Below are positions 18,368 through 26,697 of a stretch of DNA of 56,321 bases, piece after piece. Positions within the stretch are counted from its first letter, which is position 1, and every line of letters begins with the position of its first letter. A program made the translations under genes and the position numbers. A model generated the notes under the pieces. It saw only the letters and a program-made list of their open reading frames with translations. It was not told the DNA's origin and did not search any database. The stretch comes from Verrucomicrobiales bacterium (GTDB taxonomy: Bacteria; Verrucomicrobiota; Verrucomicrobiia; Limisphaerales; F1-12-MAGs170), in NCBI GenBank assembly GCA_005777315.1, contig SXMN01000051.1, forward strand, positions 1 to 56,321, given 5' to 3'.

Positions 18368-18919
18368 CTTGGCGAGGATTCCCACCATCCGTCCGCCGGC
18401 ATCCATCACAGGAAACACATGAAAGTTGGAATTTGCCGCATCAGGCTGGATCTCCCTCAGAACTTCGTCCTCGCGGAACGAAAGAAAGTTTTCGTGAACC
18501 ATGTGCCGCATCGTGACGGAGGCCCGGCAGAGCATGGTGGTGGTCGTGGTGTCGTGAGGAGAATGCAGGATCGTCACACGCTTGTTTCGGGCGCGCTCGA
18601 TCAGACCGGCGTCCACCGCCGATACACCAGTAGTGATCATCACGCGGACTCCTGCCTCGACGGCTGCTTCCTGGATGTCCGCCCGATCCCCCACGACAGC
18701 GACAATTTGAGTGCGGGCAAATTTCCGGACTCGCTCCGCAAACGACTCCCTGCTCATCACCGTCACGATCATGGTCAGGTCTTCCTCAATCTCCAGATCC
18801 TCCCCCGTGATGATTTCCGCCTGGAGCGTCCGGGCCATGCTGTTGATCGAGGCGAGAATCCGGCGGGATTCGACAAGGCGGGACCGATCGGGACAAAAGA
18901 CCTTGTTCATCTTGAACAC
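18365..18919 (-). CDS. Family II inorganic pyrophosphatase, segment 2 of 3 (end of CBS1, DRTGG, CBS2)
   Basis: This is the middle, regulatory part of the same enzyme, exactly in frame with the pieces on both sides. It completes the first CBS repeat (VFKMNKVFCP), continues with a DRTGG domain (MARTLQAEIITG...VGDRADIQEAAVEAGVRVMI) and then a second CBS repeat (CRASVTMRHM...VFPVMDAGGRMVGILAK). CBS repeats in this family bind adenine nucleotides and control activity. The segment is ended by TAG at 18365-18367. A separate initiation codon is doubtful: the only candidate is a GTG directly after the first TAG. Confidence 0.8.
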   Translation of the reverse strand: MFKMNKVFCPDRSRLVESRRILASINSMARTLQAEIITGEDLEIEEDLTMIVTVMSRESFAERVRKFARTQIVAVVGDRADIQEAAVEAGVRVMITTGVSAVDAGLIERARNKRVTILHSPHDTTTTTMLCRASVTMRHMVHENFLSFREDEVLREIQPDAANSNFHVFPVMDAGGRMVGILAK

Positions 18920-18922
18920 CTA
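18920..18922 (-). other. Internal in-frame TAG in pyrophosphatase gene (first)
   Basis: The frame reads GTC TGC AAG GGG CTG GCC TAG GTG TTC AAG ATG with no shift. The flanking residues are those of one continuous CBS repeat, so the stop interrupts a domain rather than separating two genes. Confidence 0.75.
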
Positions 18923-19270
18923 GGCCAGCCCCTTGCAGACGCCGCCTTCTCCAACCACCGGCAGGACGCGGATCCCTCGCTGATCCATGAGTGACAACGC
19001 TTCGAAAAGCGTCGCTTCCAGCGTCACAACCGCCGGATCAGGCGTCATCACGTCGCTCACTTTCGGTGAAACGTCGGCGATGAGCCTCGGGGCAGCCACC
19101 CCAAATGTCTGGAGCACGAAAGCAATGCGGTCGTTGATGTCGCCACACCTCGCAGCCTCGGCATTCGCAAATCCCGTCCTTCGCTTGAATTCGGCATATC
19201 CGATCGCGGAACAAATCGCATCCGTATCAGGATTGCGATGTCCGATGACAATAAGTTCTGAGCAGTTCAT
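18920..19270 (-). CDS. Family II inorganic pyrophosphatase, segment 1 of 3 (DHH N-part, start of CBS1)
   Basis: This is the N-terminal part. MNCSELIVIGHRNPDTDAIC carries the first metal-binding motif (His and two Asp of GHxNPDTD), and the first CBS repeat begins at VSDVMTPDPAVVTLEATLFE. The ATG at 19270 is chosen over an upstream GTG because it directly precedes the first strand. Translation meets a TAG at 18920-18922 inside the CBS repeat (VCKGLA*VFKM), where relatives have a small residue, usually Ser. Without readthrough only a 116-residue fragment with no active site would be made. Confidence 0.8.
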   Translation of the reverse strand: MNCSELIVIGHRNPDTDAICSAIGYAEFKRRTGFANAEAARCGDINDRIAFVLQTFGVAAPRLIADVSPKVSDVMTPDPAVVTLEATLFEALSLMDQRGIRVLPVVGEGGVCKGLA

Positions 19271-20049
19271 GAGCTGATTGTTGTTGATGATACAGGCAGG
19301 CTCTTCACCTCGCACGACATTTCAGGCGGGAAACAGGGATGAGCCGGGCATTTACAGGTTGGCGGTAAGGGAATGGAGTCTCTCACTTCCGGCTGCGTTG
19401 GCAGGGCGCCGGTGGTGACGGCGCTTTCCCGCAGGAGAGAATGTAGAGCGAAATGCGAAATGGGTGCAGGCGCTATCAACCACATCAGTCCAAAGAACGA
19501 CTTCAACCACCACCAGCTTTTGATTGCACCAGGCGAGAGGTGGCTCCGCAAAGCATTGTGCCATCAAGAACCCGGGACAATTGATCACCATACAGAGCTT
19601 GTAGGACGAAGCCTGACTCGGTTGTCGGTTGTCCTCTGGCAAGGTGGGATTTCGAGCATGTTCACCGGACAATTTGGAGGTTGGATAAGAGACGAATTAA
19701 CAGTGAAAACCGGGAAAGAACTGCATGGTGGTGACGAGAATCGCCGGGCAAAAGATTCCGAGCGAAGACTCCGTCGAGTTCTACGCGGGCAATCGTCAGA
19801 GTCTGAACTACGGAAATGTGGGGCATTCGGATGATTCTGCTTGTGGGAGCAAATCTGGCAGTCCGTTTGCTGATGTCGTGTCGAACTTAGCTGGCAGATG
19901 AAATGGATTTCATCGCGAGCCGATTTAACCGGAAGCCGCCGCCATGGATGGATGCGCAAGCTTCGGACGATCTGCATCACGACTGGGTGGGATCCTTCTT
20001 CAGGCTGCGAAGACAGCAAGCGCTATTAACATACGAACACTGAAAGCCT
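19271..20049. other. Long non-coding gap between pyrophosphatase and sigma factor genes
   Basis: These 779 bases contain several short open frames on both strands, none with recognisable domains, a good start site or coding-like composition. Base composition is lower in GC than the neighbouring genes. The gap should hold the promoters of both divergent genes. I could not identify a confident -35/-10 pair, a repeat or an RNA gene. Confidence 0.4.
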
Positions 20050-20904
20050 ATGACCCCCACACTGCTACAAATAGACACCCGCACTCCCGCGACTGGTCTG
20101 GAGATGGAAGCCAGCTTTGACTGCAAGCAAACATCCGAGAGCGACCTTCCGAATCTCTGGAAGCGTTATGCGCGTGCCGGACAAGGCAGCGCCGCGGAAG
20201 ACACTCTGGTGCAATATTTCCTGCCATTGGTGCGTGCCGTTGTGGGACGCATCGCCTCAACCCTGCCTCCGCATGTCAGCTCGGAAGATCTCCATAGCGC
20301 AGGGTTGGTCGGCTTGCTGGATGCCGTCAGAAGGTATGACTCAAAATGCGGAACTGCTTTCCCGACATACGCCCGTGTTCGCATCCGGGGTGCCGCGTTT
20401 GATGAGCTGCGCCGGCTCGATTGGGTTCCTCGCTCCGTCCATGAGAAGAGCAGAAAAGTTGAGAAGGCGATGCGGGATTTCGAACAGCGCAACGGCAAGG
20501 CGCCCAATGAGGTCGAAATGGCAAAGGCGTTGAGCATGAAGCTGGACGATTATCAGGATCTGCTGGAAGAGATCAAACCTGCGACGTTCGTGTGTCTGGA
20601 TTCACTGCGGAACGCGGAAGCAGAAGACGGCTCCTCCCAGTATGAGACCATTGCTGACGAGTCACAGGCCGATCCGAGCGAGGGCGTGATGGCCAATGAG
20701 ATGTCTCACATGATCGCCGATCGCCTGGACCAACTACCGGAAATGCAGCGTCGCGTGCTTGCCCTCTACTATTTCGAGGATCTGCGGCTTCGCGAGATCG
20801 CGGAGATCTTTGGGGTGACCGAATCCCGTATCTGCCAGATTCACTCGCAGGCGATTCAAAATCTGAAGTCCTTCCTGCGACAAGATGATCTTATGGCAGC
20901 TTGA
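20050..20904 (+). CDS. FliA/WhiG-type (sigma-28 family) RNA polymerase sigma factor
   Basis: This 284-residue group 3 sigma factor has region 2 at about 58-130 (YFLPLVRAVVGRIASTLP, SSEDLHSAGLVGLLDAVRRY, FPTYARVRIRGAAFDELRR), region 3 at about 135-180 (KVEKAMRDFEQRNGKAPNEV) and region 4 at about 225-278 (LPEMQRRVLALYYFEDLRLR, EIAEIFGVTESRICQIHSQA). The N-terminal 40 residues are extra compared with FliA. An ATG at 20104 is an alternative start. No flagellar, chemotaxis or anti-sigma gene is near, so a non-flagellar regulon is likely. Confidence 0.92.
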   Translation: MTPTLLQIDTRTPATGLEMEASFDCKQTSESDLPNLWKRYARAGQGSAAEDTLVQYFLPLVRAVVGRIASTLPPHVSSEDLHSAGLVGLLDAVRRYDSKCGTAFPTYARVRIRGAAFDELRRLDWVPRSVHEKSRKVEKAMRDFEQRNGKAPNEVEMAKALSMKLDDYQDLLEEIKPATFVCLDSLRNAEAEDGSSQYETIADESQADPSEGVMANEMSHMIADRLDQLPEMQRRVLALYYFEDLRLREIAEIFGVTESRICQIHSQAIQNLKSFLRQDDLMAA

Positions 20905-21009
20905 GGAGCGGGGTGGCCTGACTCGCTGGGGAATTGATCCAGTAGAGGGGCCGGGGAGATCGGCATGATTTGAATGATTTGGTGTTGAGGTTGTGTGTTG
21001 TGTTGCCGT

Positions 21010-21037
21010 AGCCGGCGAGTGGAAACGCTCGCCGGCT
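21010..21037. repeat. REP-like hairpin downstream of sigma factor
   Basis: Perfect 10-base arms AGCCGGCGAG (21010-21019) and CTCGCCGGCT (21028-21037) surround an 8-base loop. It lies 105 bases after the sigma factor stop and just before the transposase remnant. It may stop transcription, but it also looks like the other dispersed GC-rich palindromes in this window. Confidence 0.55.
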
Positions 21038-21129
21038 GCGTGTGTTTTGTGGCAAGCAGATTGGCCTCAAGGTCGGCGGCAACTTCCTCCAATGAGCCGA
21101 CCGTCGGAGAGGGATCTGTCACCCGCAAC

Positions 21130-21279
21130 CGCGAACTCATCAACCGCAGGGACTTTGCCACCCGCAGCCAGGCCCGCACCGAGATCTTCGATTACATCGA
21201 ATGCTTCTACAATTCCCAGCGCTCTCACAGCGCCCTCAACTACTCTTCTCCCGTTGACTTCGAACTCCTAAACAACTAA
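21130..21279 (+). pseudogene. IS3-family transposase (OrfB) C-terminal remnant
   Basis: The frame ends in RRDFATRSQARTEIFDYIEC followed by FYNSQRSHSALNYSSPVDFE, the classic end of the IS3-group DDE transposase (FYNxxRxHSALxYxSPxxFE). It includes the last helix after the catalytic Glu; the catalytic triad and the whole of OrfA are gone. About 50 residues survive and stop at TAA. I see no terminal inverted repeats, so it is a decayed scar rather than a movable element. Confidence 0.85.
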
Positions 21280-21659
21280 CCAAATGCTCCAACTTTTCTC
21301 TCCGTTTTTTCGAAGCAAGCCCACATGAGACTGCGGTGTCCGCGCCGACGAAAGTTTCCGACCATTGCAACAGCCGCAAATCGTACACGCTTGCCGCGCG
21401 CTCACGCTCGGATGCGCAGGCGGTTGGGAACGGTGGTTCCATGGATTTCTGAGATCGCTTTGTATTTATTGAGTTTAGCGGAAGAATGTATGGGCGATTG
21501 ATCTCTGGGGTGTTGTCGCGCGCATTCGCGCACTCATCGAGAGCATGAATTCGATGCGGATGGAGAATGGATGACTTCGTCGCCCCCACCCAAACTGAAC
21601 GGACAGTTTTCCAACACCCATCTTTCAACTTCGTGGCTGTCGATGAACAGCCACAGGCC
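21280..21659. other. Non-coding gap, nothing recognised
   Basis: This lies between the transposase remnant and the 3' end of the esterase/SMP-30 gene. A minus-strand open frame crosses it but overlaps the transposase remnant and has no homology or coding character. It may be further decayed insertion-sequence material. Confidence 0.35.
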
Positions 21660-23579
21660 CTAAAGCCGCGGGGTTGGTGGACGGATGGGATCGCGCGCTG
21701 ACAAGACTCCTCTTACCTTGGTCTTGCGCTTGAAAACTTTGTCGGAGCACGTGACGAACAGCGTGTCCAAATTCTCCCCACCAAACACTGTATGCGACAG
21801 CCAACGGTTTTGCGGTTTGGGGATGATGCCGTTGACCCGGCCGGCCTGATCACAGAATTGCACGCCAAGCGTCGTCGCCACATAGAGGCGTCCCTGCGTA
21901 TCGTAAGTCATCCCGTCCGCCCCGCTCTCACCCGAGCCAGCCGGCGTGTGCAGATGAAAGTAAGGTTGTTTGTGCGCCAACGTTCCATCTTCCTGAATCT
22001 GGTACGAATAGACAAACTCTCCCCTCGTGTCGGCCACGATGAGGAGCGATTGATCCGGCGATAATCGCACGCCGTTGGGAAATGCGATTCCCGTGTCCAC
22101 TTCCTTCTTTTCGCTCCCCGCCTTGATCAACCAGAGCCTTTTGTTGCCTGGATCGGTGACGTAAACGTTCCCGTTCCGCGCCACGCAGAGATCGTTGCTT
22201 TCCAATCCCTCGGCCACCACGCGCTCCGTGCCATCGGCTTTGAAGGCGCTGATCCGTTTGCGCCCGTTCTGACAAACGTAGAGATCTCCATCGGGGCCAA
22301 ACATCAGCCCGTTCGCCCCACCGGTATCATCCTTGAACACCGACACTTTCCCATTGAGCCCGATCTTGTGAATCCTGTTGTTGGGGATGTCCGTGAAGAA
22401 TACTTCACGACGCTCGTTGACGGCCGGGCCTTCCGTGAACTTGAATCCCTCCGCAACAAGCTGCCAGCCTTCGCCGGGAACCAGCACGTCCATCAAAGGC
22501 TGTTTTGAATCCTGCCCGGCCTTGATCGGTTCTGGATATCCCCGCCAGAGCCAGCGCATCGCATCAGGAAAGATGGAGCCGCCATGTTTTCCGTTATGCC
22601 CGCCGTCGCCCCACTCCGTTTTGAAATCGTAACCGGCGAACTGCAGGGCGGACGCCATGTCCTGATTCGCCTGCCACCAGTTTCCGCCATAGATGTTCAA
22701 GTCGCCGGTGCCATCTTGAAGGAATACACGAAGGGGCTTCGGTTCCGTTTTGCGGACCAGGGTCGGATACTCGTTGCCACCGCGCAGGCCGACATACGTT
22801 CCAATCGTGCTGAACACCCGGCTGAATTCCCCCGGACGCTCCCAGGCCGCCGTGAACGCGCAGATCGCTCCTGAACTGGCACCTGCTATTGCCCGGCTGT
22901 TGCCGTCCGCCTTCAACTGATACTTCGCAGCCACCGCAGGCAGAATTTCATCGAGGAGGAAGCGCGCGTAACGATCCCCTCGTTCGTCGTATTCCCAGCT
23001 TCGATTAAACCGTGCCAGTGCGTTCGTTGTCCGGGCAGGAACCACTCCAGGGTTGATGAAAACACCAATGGTGACGGGCATCTCCTTGCGATGAATCAGG
23101 TTGTCGAAAACCACAGGGACGCGGTACTGGCCGTTCGTGCTGACATATCCGCCACCGTCCTGGAAGATCATCACGCAGGCCGACTCGGATGCAGTGTATT
23201 GGAAAGGAACGTAAATCCAGTAATCCCGCTCTGTTCCTGGAAAAATCTTGCTGCTGGTCCAATGTTCCTTCGTCACCGTACCCTTTGGCACGCCATCTTG
23301 AGGCATCGAATCCGGACCAAGCTTGTAGTCGTCAACGGCCCGTGCGGATTGCACCAGTAGAGCCAAGACCGCGGGAAAAACTACCAATGACAGCAAGCGC
23401 CACGGGTGCAGGTTCGAGGCGCGAACTCGGGAAGATGCCCACAGCGACCTCTGATCAAGTGCGCAACGGAACAAATGAGCCCGCGCCGCTGCCGGGATTT
23501 GTAGCATATCCCGCAGTCTTGTGAGTAGTTGAAGCGCCACGAAGGCGATGGCTGATAGGGGTATCAATGGTGATTTCAT
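21660..23579 (-). CDS. Exported esterase / SMP-30 gluconolactonase fusion protein
   Basis: This 639-residue two-domain protein has a hydrophobic export signal ending near residue 85 (LLSLVVFPAVLALLVQSARA). The listed ATG may be too early; an ATG at 23507 is another choice. Residues about 95-345 are an alpha/beta hydrolase of the esterase D/Fes type, with the nucleophile in AGASSGAICAF and the likely catalytic His in GDGGHNGKHGG. Residues about 370-620 are an SMP-30/gluconolactonase propeller with EGPAVNERREVFFTDI, GGANGLMFGPDGDLYVCQNG, SNDLCVARNGNVYVTDP and FPNGVRLSPDQSLL. This combination, also known in planctomycetes and Verrucomicrobiota, suggests hydrolysis of an ester and then a lactone on plant-derived sugars in the periplasm; that is an inference. 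Confidence 0.88.
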   Translation of the reverse strand: MKSPLIPLSAIAFVALQLLTRLRDMLQIPAAARAHLFRCALDQRSLWASSRVRASNLHPWRLLSLVVFPAVLALLVQSARAVDDYKLGPDSMPQDGVPKGTVTKEHWTSSKIFPGTERDYWIYVPFQYTASESACVMIFQDGGGYVSTNGQYRVPVVFDNLIHRKEMPVTIGVFINPGVVPARTTNALARFNRSWEYDERGDRYARFLLDEILPAVAAKYQLKADGNSRAIAGASSGAICAFTAAWERPGEFSRVFSTIGTYVGLRGGNEYPTLVRKTEPKPLRVFLQDGTGDLNIYGGNWWQANQDMASALQFAGYDFKTEWGDGGHNGKHGGSIFPDAMRWLWRGYPEPIKAGQDSKQPLMDVLVPGEGWQLVAEGFKFTEGPAVNERREVFFTDIPNNRIHKIGLNGKVSVFKDDTGGANGLMFGPDGDLYVCQNGRKRISAFKADGTERVVAEGLESNDLCVARNGNVYVTDPGNKRLWLIKAGSEKKEVDTGIAFPNGVRLSPDQSLLIVADTRGEFVYSYQIQEDGTLAHKQPYFHLHTPAGSGESGADGMTYDTQGRLYVATTLGVQFCDQAGRVNGIIPKPQNRWLSHTVFGGENLDTLFVTCSDKVFKRKTKVRGVLSARDPIRPPTPRL

Positions 23580-23727
23580 GGGTGATCAAGGCGCAGCGTA
23601 GGCGTTCAAGAAACCCGTGGTCAAGGACTCGAAGGGATCGGCCACTTCCTGGGGCGCATCTCCATAGTAGAGTTAAGGCTGGTCGGGGAGAGAACGTGTC
23701 CGCAATCTGTATCAAACCACGAAGCGT

Positions 23728-25080
23728 ATGAAAGTCATGCAAGGAGGTTACCGTCCAAAAAGCAGGCTCAGATGGTTGCGCCGTCTTGTCAAAGTAGCAG
23801 TGTTCAGCAGCCTCCTTATTTTGGTGGCGGGCGCTTTCTGGCTTCGGGACGCTCTCTACAACCATTTTGTGCGCTATCCAAAGGAGGCGGCTGCGTGGCA
23901 GGCAATCCGGGCCTCGCGTGAACCGGTGGCGGACCACGCCGGATGGAACGAGTATCGGGGAATCCTGCACAGCCATTCCCATTTCTCGCATGATTCCGAA
24001 ATGTCCTTCGAAAACATCCAACTGGCGATGACTGCGGCAAACCTGGACTTTATCTGCCTGAGCGATCATTGCGTCGAAGGGCGCGCTGATTTCTCGTGGC
24101 AATGGCGCGGGTTGCGTGACGGCAGGCTGTTCATCCCCGGCTTTGAAATGAACCAGGGTTTCATGCCGTTTGGCGTCGCAGCCGGCGTGGTATTGAGCAA
24201 TGCCACGAATCGGGCCGTTCTCGCGCGGCAGATCGTTGAAAATGGCGGCGTGCTGTTCTACGCGCACCCGGAGGAACCGCGCGATTGGGAAAGGCCGGAA
24301 CTCACCGGCATGGAAATCTACAATCTGCACGCTGATTTCAAACAGATGCTCGGCGGCCTCAGTTCGCTGCTTCCGGACCTATTGCTCAACCTCAACCGCT
24401 ACCCCGACCAGATTTATCGGAGGATGTTTCGACGTCCGGTGGATTTCCTGCGTCGTTGGGACGAGCTAAATGCCACACGACACATCACCGGCATCGCGGG
24501 GAACGATTGTCACCAGAACGTGGGCTTCCGCGCCTACTACCAAACCAACGATACAATCCGCATCGAAGATACCAGTCCGAAAACGCTCCGTGAGATCCAT
24601 CTGAACTCGTTCACCCGGTTGCTGGCCCGTGCGCTGTTGGGTCCGCTCGAACCGGACCGGACGTTGTTTCACATTCAGCTCGATCCATACGAACGCTCGG
24701 CCCGGTTCGTAAACACTCATGTGCTGACCCACGAACTCAGCGAAACAGCCGTGCTCGACGCGTTGCGTGCCGGCCGTGTGTTCATTGGCTTTGACATGGT
24801 CGCCGACAGTTCGGGCTTTCGCTGGTTTGCCCGCGATGTTTCCAGGACGATTGTCATGGGTGAAGCCGGCCTTTTGACCGACAGCACCCGGTTGCACGCC
24901 CTGTCGCCGCTGCCCTGTCGATTCACAATTCTCCGCGACGGGAAGGAAGTTCACCAAGCCGAAGGACGGTCTCTGGAGTGGAGAGCGCCAGTGAAGGGCA
25001 AGTACCGCGTCGAAGTGGAGTTGAAAATTCGCGAAGAGTGGACGCCCTGGGTTTACGCCAATCCGATCGAGTTGCGGTGA
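23728..25080 (+). CDS. Membrane-anchored PHP-domain (CehA/McbA-like) metallohydrolase
   Basis: This 450-residue protein has a basic N-terminus followed by one membrane anchor (residues about 21-40, VKVAVFSSLLILVAGAFW). The following PHP domain has the metal-binding motifs HSHSHFSHDSE (His81, His83), CLSDHC, PGFEMN, YAHPEE and GNDCHQN. The C-terminal 100 residues look like a beta-sandwich. Related proteins hydrolyse phosphoesters or carbamate-type bonds; no substrate can be assigned. An ATG three codons in is an alternative start. The gene is divergent from the esterase gene and convergent with the ceramidase-like gene, whose 3' end is 16 bases away. Confidence 0.85.
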   Translation: MKVMQGGYRPKSRLRWLRRLVKVAVFSSLLILVAGAFWLRDALYNHFVRYPKEAAAWQAIRASREPVADHAGWNEYRGILHSHSHFSHDSEMSFENIQLAMTAANLDFICLSDHCVEGRADFSWQWRGLRDGRLFIPGFEMNQGFMPFGVAAGVVLSNATNRAVLARQIVENGGVLFYAHPEEPRDWERPELTGMEIYNLHADFKQMLGGLSSLLPDLLLNLNRYPDQIYRRMFRRPVDFLRRWDELNATRHITGIAGNDCHQNVGFRAYYQTNDTIRIEDTSPKTLREIHLNSFTRLLARALLGPLEPDRTLFHIQLDPYERSARFVNTHVLTHELSETAVLDALRAGRVFIGFDMVADSSGFRWFARDVSRTIVMGEAGLLTDSTRLHALSPLPCRFTILRDGKEVHQAEGRSLEWRAPVKGKYRVEVELKIREEWTPWVYANPIELR

Positions 25081-25096
25081 CGCGGGCCCGCGCATT

Positions 25097-26524
25097 TCAT
25101 TTGTCGGCGAGAACGGGAATCATCGCCCGGATTATATCTTCGAAATAGTCCGGCACATACTGACCGTAAAAGGACATCGTGCGCGGCTCATATCCATCGA
25201 GATGATAGTAACGCGGCAGGATCACGTAGCCCACGTAATCGCCGTTGAAACTCGTGATCGTGACATTTATTCCACGGGCGCGAAATGAATCCTTGATCCC
25301 CAACGCCAGTTCACCGCTGAAGTCGCAGGGTGTCGAAACCCAGCAGACATCTCCCAGACGGAATGTTTGTAGAAAAGTGTTTCCGTCAGTTCGCAGAAGT
25401 TGTTTTGCCACCCACGGGCGCAACCTGATGCTGTCCGTCAAGCGGACATTGAACGGTGGGAGGGTCACTTCCAGACCAAGCATTCCAAAGCTGATTGAAT
25501 TGGTCAGCGGTGTTTGAGGCAGTTGCTCCAGCAAGCGGGACGCAAGGTTCCGCCCCATGTGCTCGGTACCCGCGAATCCCTTGCCCTCCGGCACGGGAGA
25601 GTGGCTGCCCACTCCGCCGGCGAGGAAAACCGCCATGCCTCCGGTCTGCTCCTCGATGGCGCGCTGCCAGCAGCCCGGATAGTCACCACTGAACTCCATT
25701 TGGTTGCCCGACAGGATCGTGGCGTGAGCGCCGAAAGCACCCAGCACGCCGATCCTTCCCTGATTCTGCTTCACAATGATGTAGCTGAATTCCGGATCCA
25801 CCCGACCCCGTTCGCCCACCACACGATTACGGACAAATTGCGGTGCGGCAAAGCGCCCGTGCCCAAACTGCGCCGCCTTGATGTCTTCAATCGCATCCAG
25901 CACGGCCGCCACGATGCAATCTGAAAACCAGATTCGCGTGCCGGGCTGGAAACCGCCGGCAAATGCCTCTCCAACCATTCCCTCGCCCCATCCGCCGAAA
26001 CTCGAATGCGTATGCGTCGCGCTCAGGTAAAGTTGCTCGCGCGACAAACCAGCCTCCTTTTGAAGCCGCTGCGTTGCCATTGCAGTCACTTCCGGTGGAA
26101 TGATGAGTGCATCGGCTCCCACCATCACGCCAATCCGGTCGCCAAGTTTCAGAGCCACGGCTTTCACGAACAGATCGTCGTGGGTTCCCCCGGCGGGTTT
26201 GCCTTTGCGATTGCCGTAACCGGCCAATGGCAACGAGCGGAACGTTCCCTTCTCCGGGATGTCTGCCGGAGCATTTACGGTGGGAGTCAATCTCGCCTTG
26301 CCGAACCCGGCCGAGAATTCACCCCTCACCAACACCTTTGTGCCATCACTTGCTCGAAGGCGGGCCATCGTCTCCGCATAATATGACTCCCGCAGGTAGG
26401 GACGATGATCGACAAGATCCAGCGACACGAGCATCAGGATCCCGAGCAACACCGCAAGCACTCCACCAATGCGCAGAAGGACGCGAAGTGTATTCTTCAC
26501 GACAGGATGGTATGGACGCGACAT
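25097..26524 (-). CDS. Neutral/alkaline ceramidase-like protein, membrane-anchored
   Basis: This is about 475 residues. The ATG at 26524 (MSRPYHPVVKNTLRVL) gives a short basic leader followed by one hydrophobic segment (IGGVLAVLLGILMLVSL), so the protein is anchored or exported. The body matches the N-terminal domain of neutral/alkaline non-lysosomal ceramidase: AGFGKARLTP, LYLSATHTHSSFGG (zinc-site histidines), GAHATILSGNQMEFSGDYPG and FLAGGVGSHSP. The C-terminal immunoglobulin-like domain of true ceramidases is absent. Many bacterial proteins with this domain have unknown amidase or lipid substrates, so 'ceramidase' describes fold rather than proven function. Confidence 0.85.
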   Translation of the reverse strand: MSRPYHPVVKNTLRVLLRIGGVLAVLLGILMLVSLDLVDHRPYLRESYYAETMARLRASDGTKVLVRGEFSAGFGKARLTPTVNAPADIPEKGTFRSLPLAGYGNRKGKPAGGTHDDLFVKAVALKLGDRIGVMVGADALIIPPEVTAMATQRLQKEAGLSREQLYLSATHTHSSFGGWGEGMVGEAFAGGFQPGTRIWFSDCIVAAVLDAIEDIKAAQFGHGRFAAPQFVRNRVVGERGRVDPEFSYIIVKQNQGRIGVLGAFGAHATILSGNQMEFSGDYPGCWQRAIEEQTGGMAVFLAGGVGSHSPVPEGKGFAGTEHMGRNLASRLLEQLPQTPLTNSISFGMLGLEVTLPPFNVRLTDSIRLRPWVAKQLLRTDGNTFLQTFRLGDVCWVSTPCDFSGELALGIKDSFRARGINVTITSFNGDYVGYVILPRYYHLDGYEPRTMSFYGQYVPDYFEDIIRAMIPVLADK

Positions 26525-26697
26525 GACTTTGGCGATCAGAGAACGCGTCACACACAGCGTTGGCCGGTAGAGTTCGCGCAAGAGCAGCTTCGCAGCGAAT
26601 TCTCACCCCACCCCTCTCCCATCCGCTGGTGGCAAAGTCATATTCATCATCAAGCGGTGGCTTGACGTCATCACCGTTTCCCAGTGAATTGACGCGA

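Noticed and set aside
17570-19270. Frameshifts as the cause of the split pyrophosphatase
   Set aside because: All three segments are in the same frame; segment ends and starts differ by multiples of three, and the codons at the joints are TAG.
19373-20019. Open frames between pyrophosphatase and sigma factor
   Set aside because: Overlapping frames on both strands, no domain, no start signals and composition unlike neighbouring genes.
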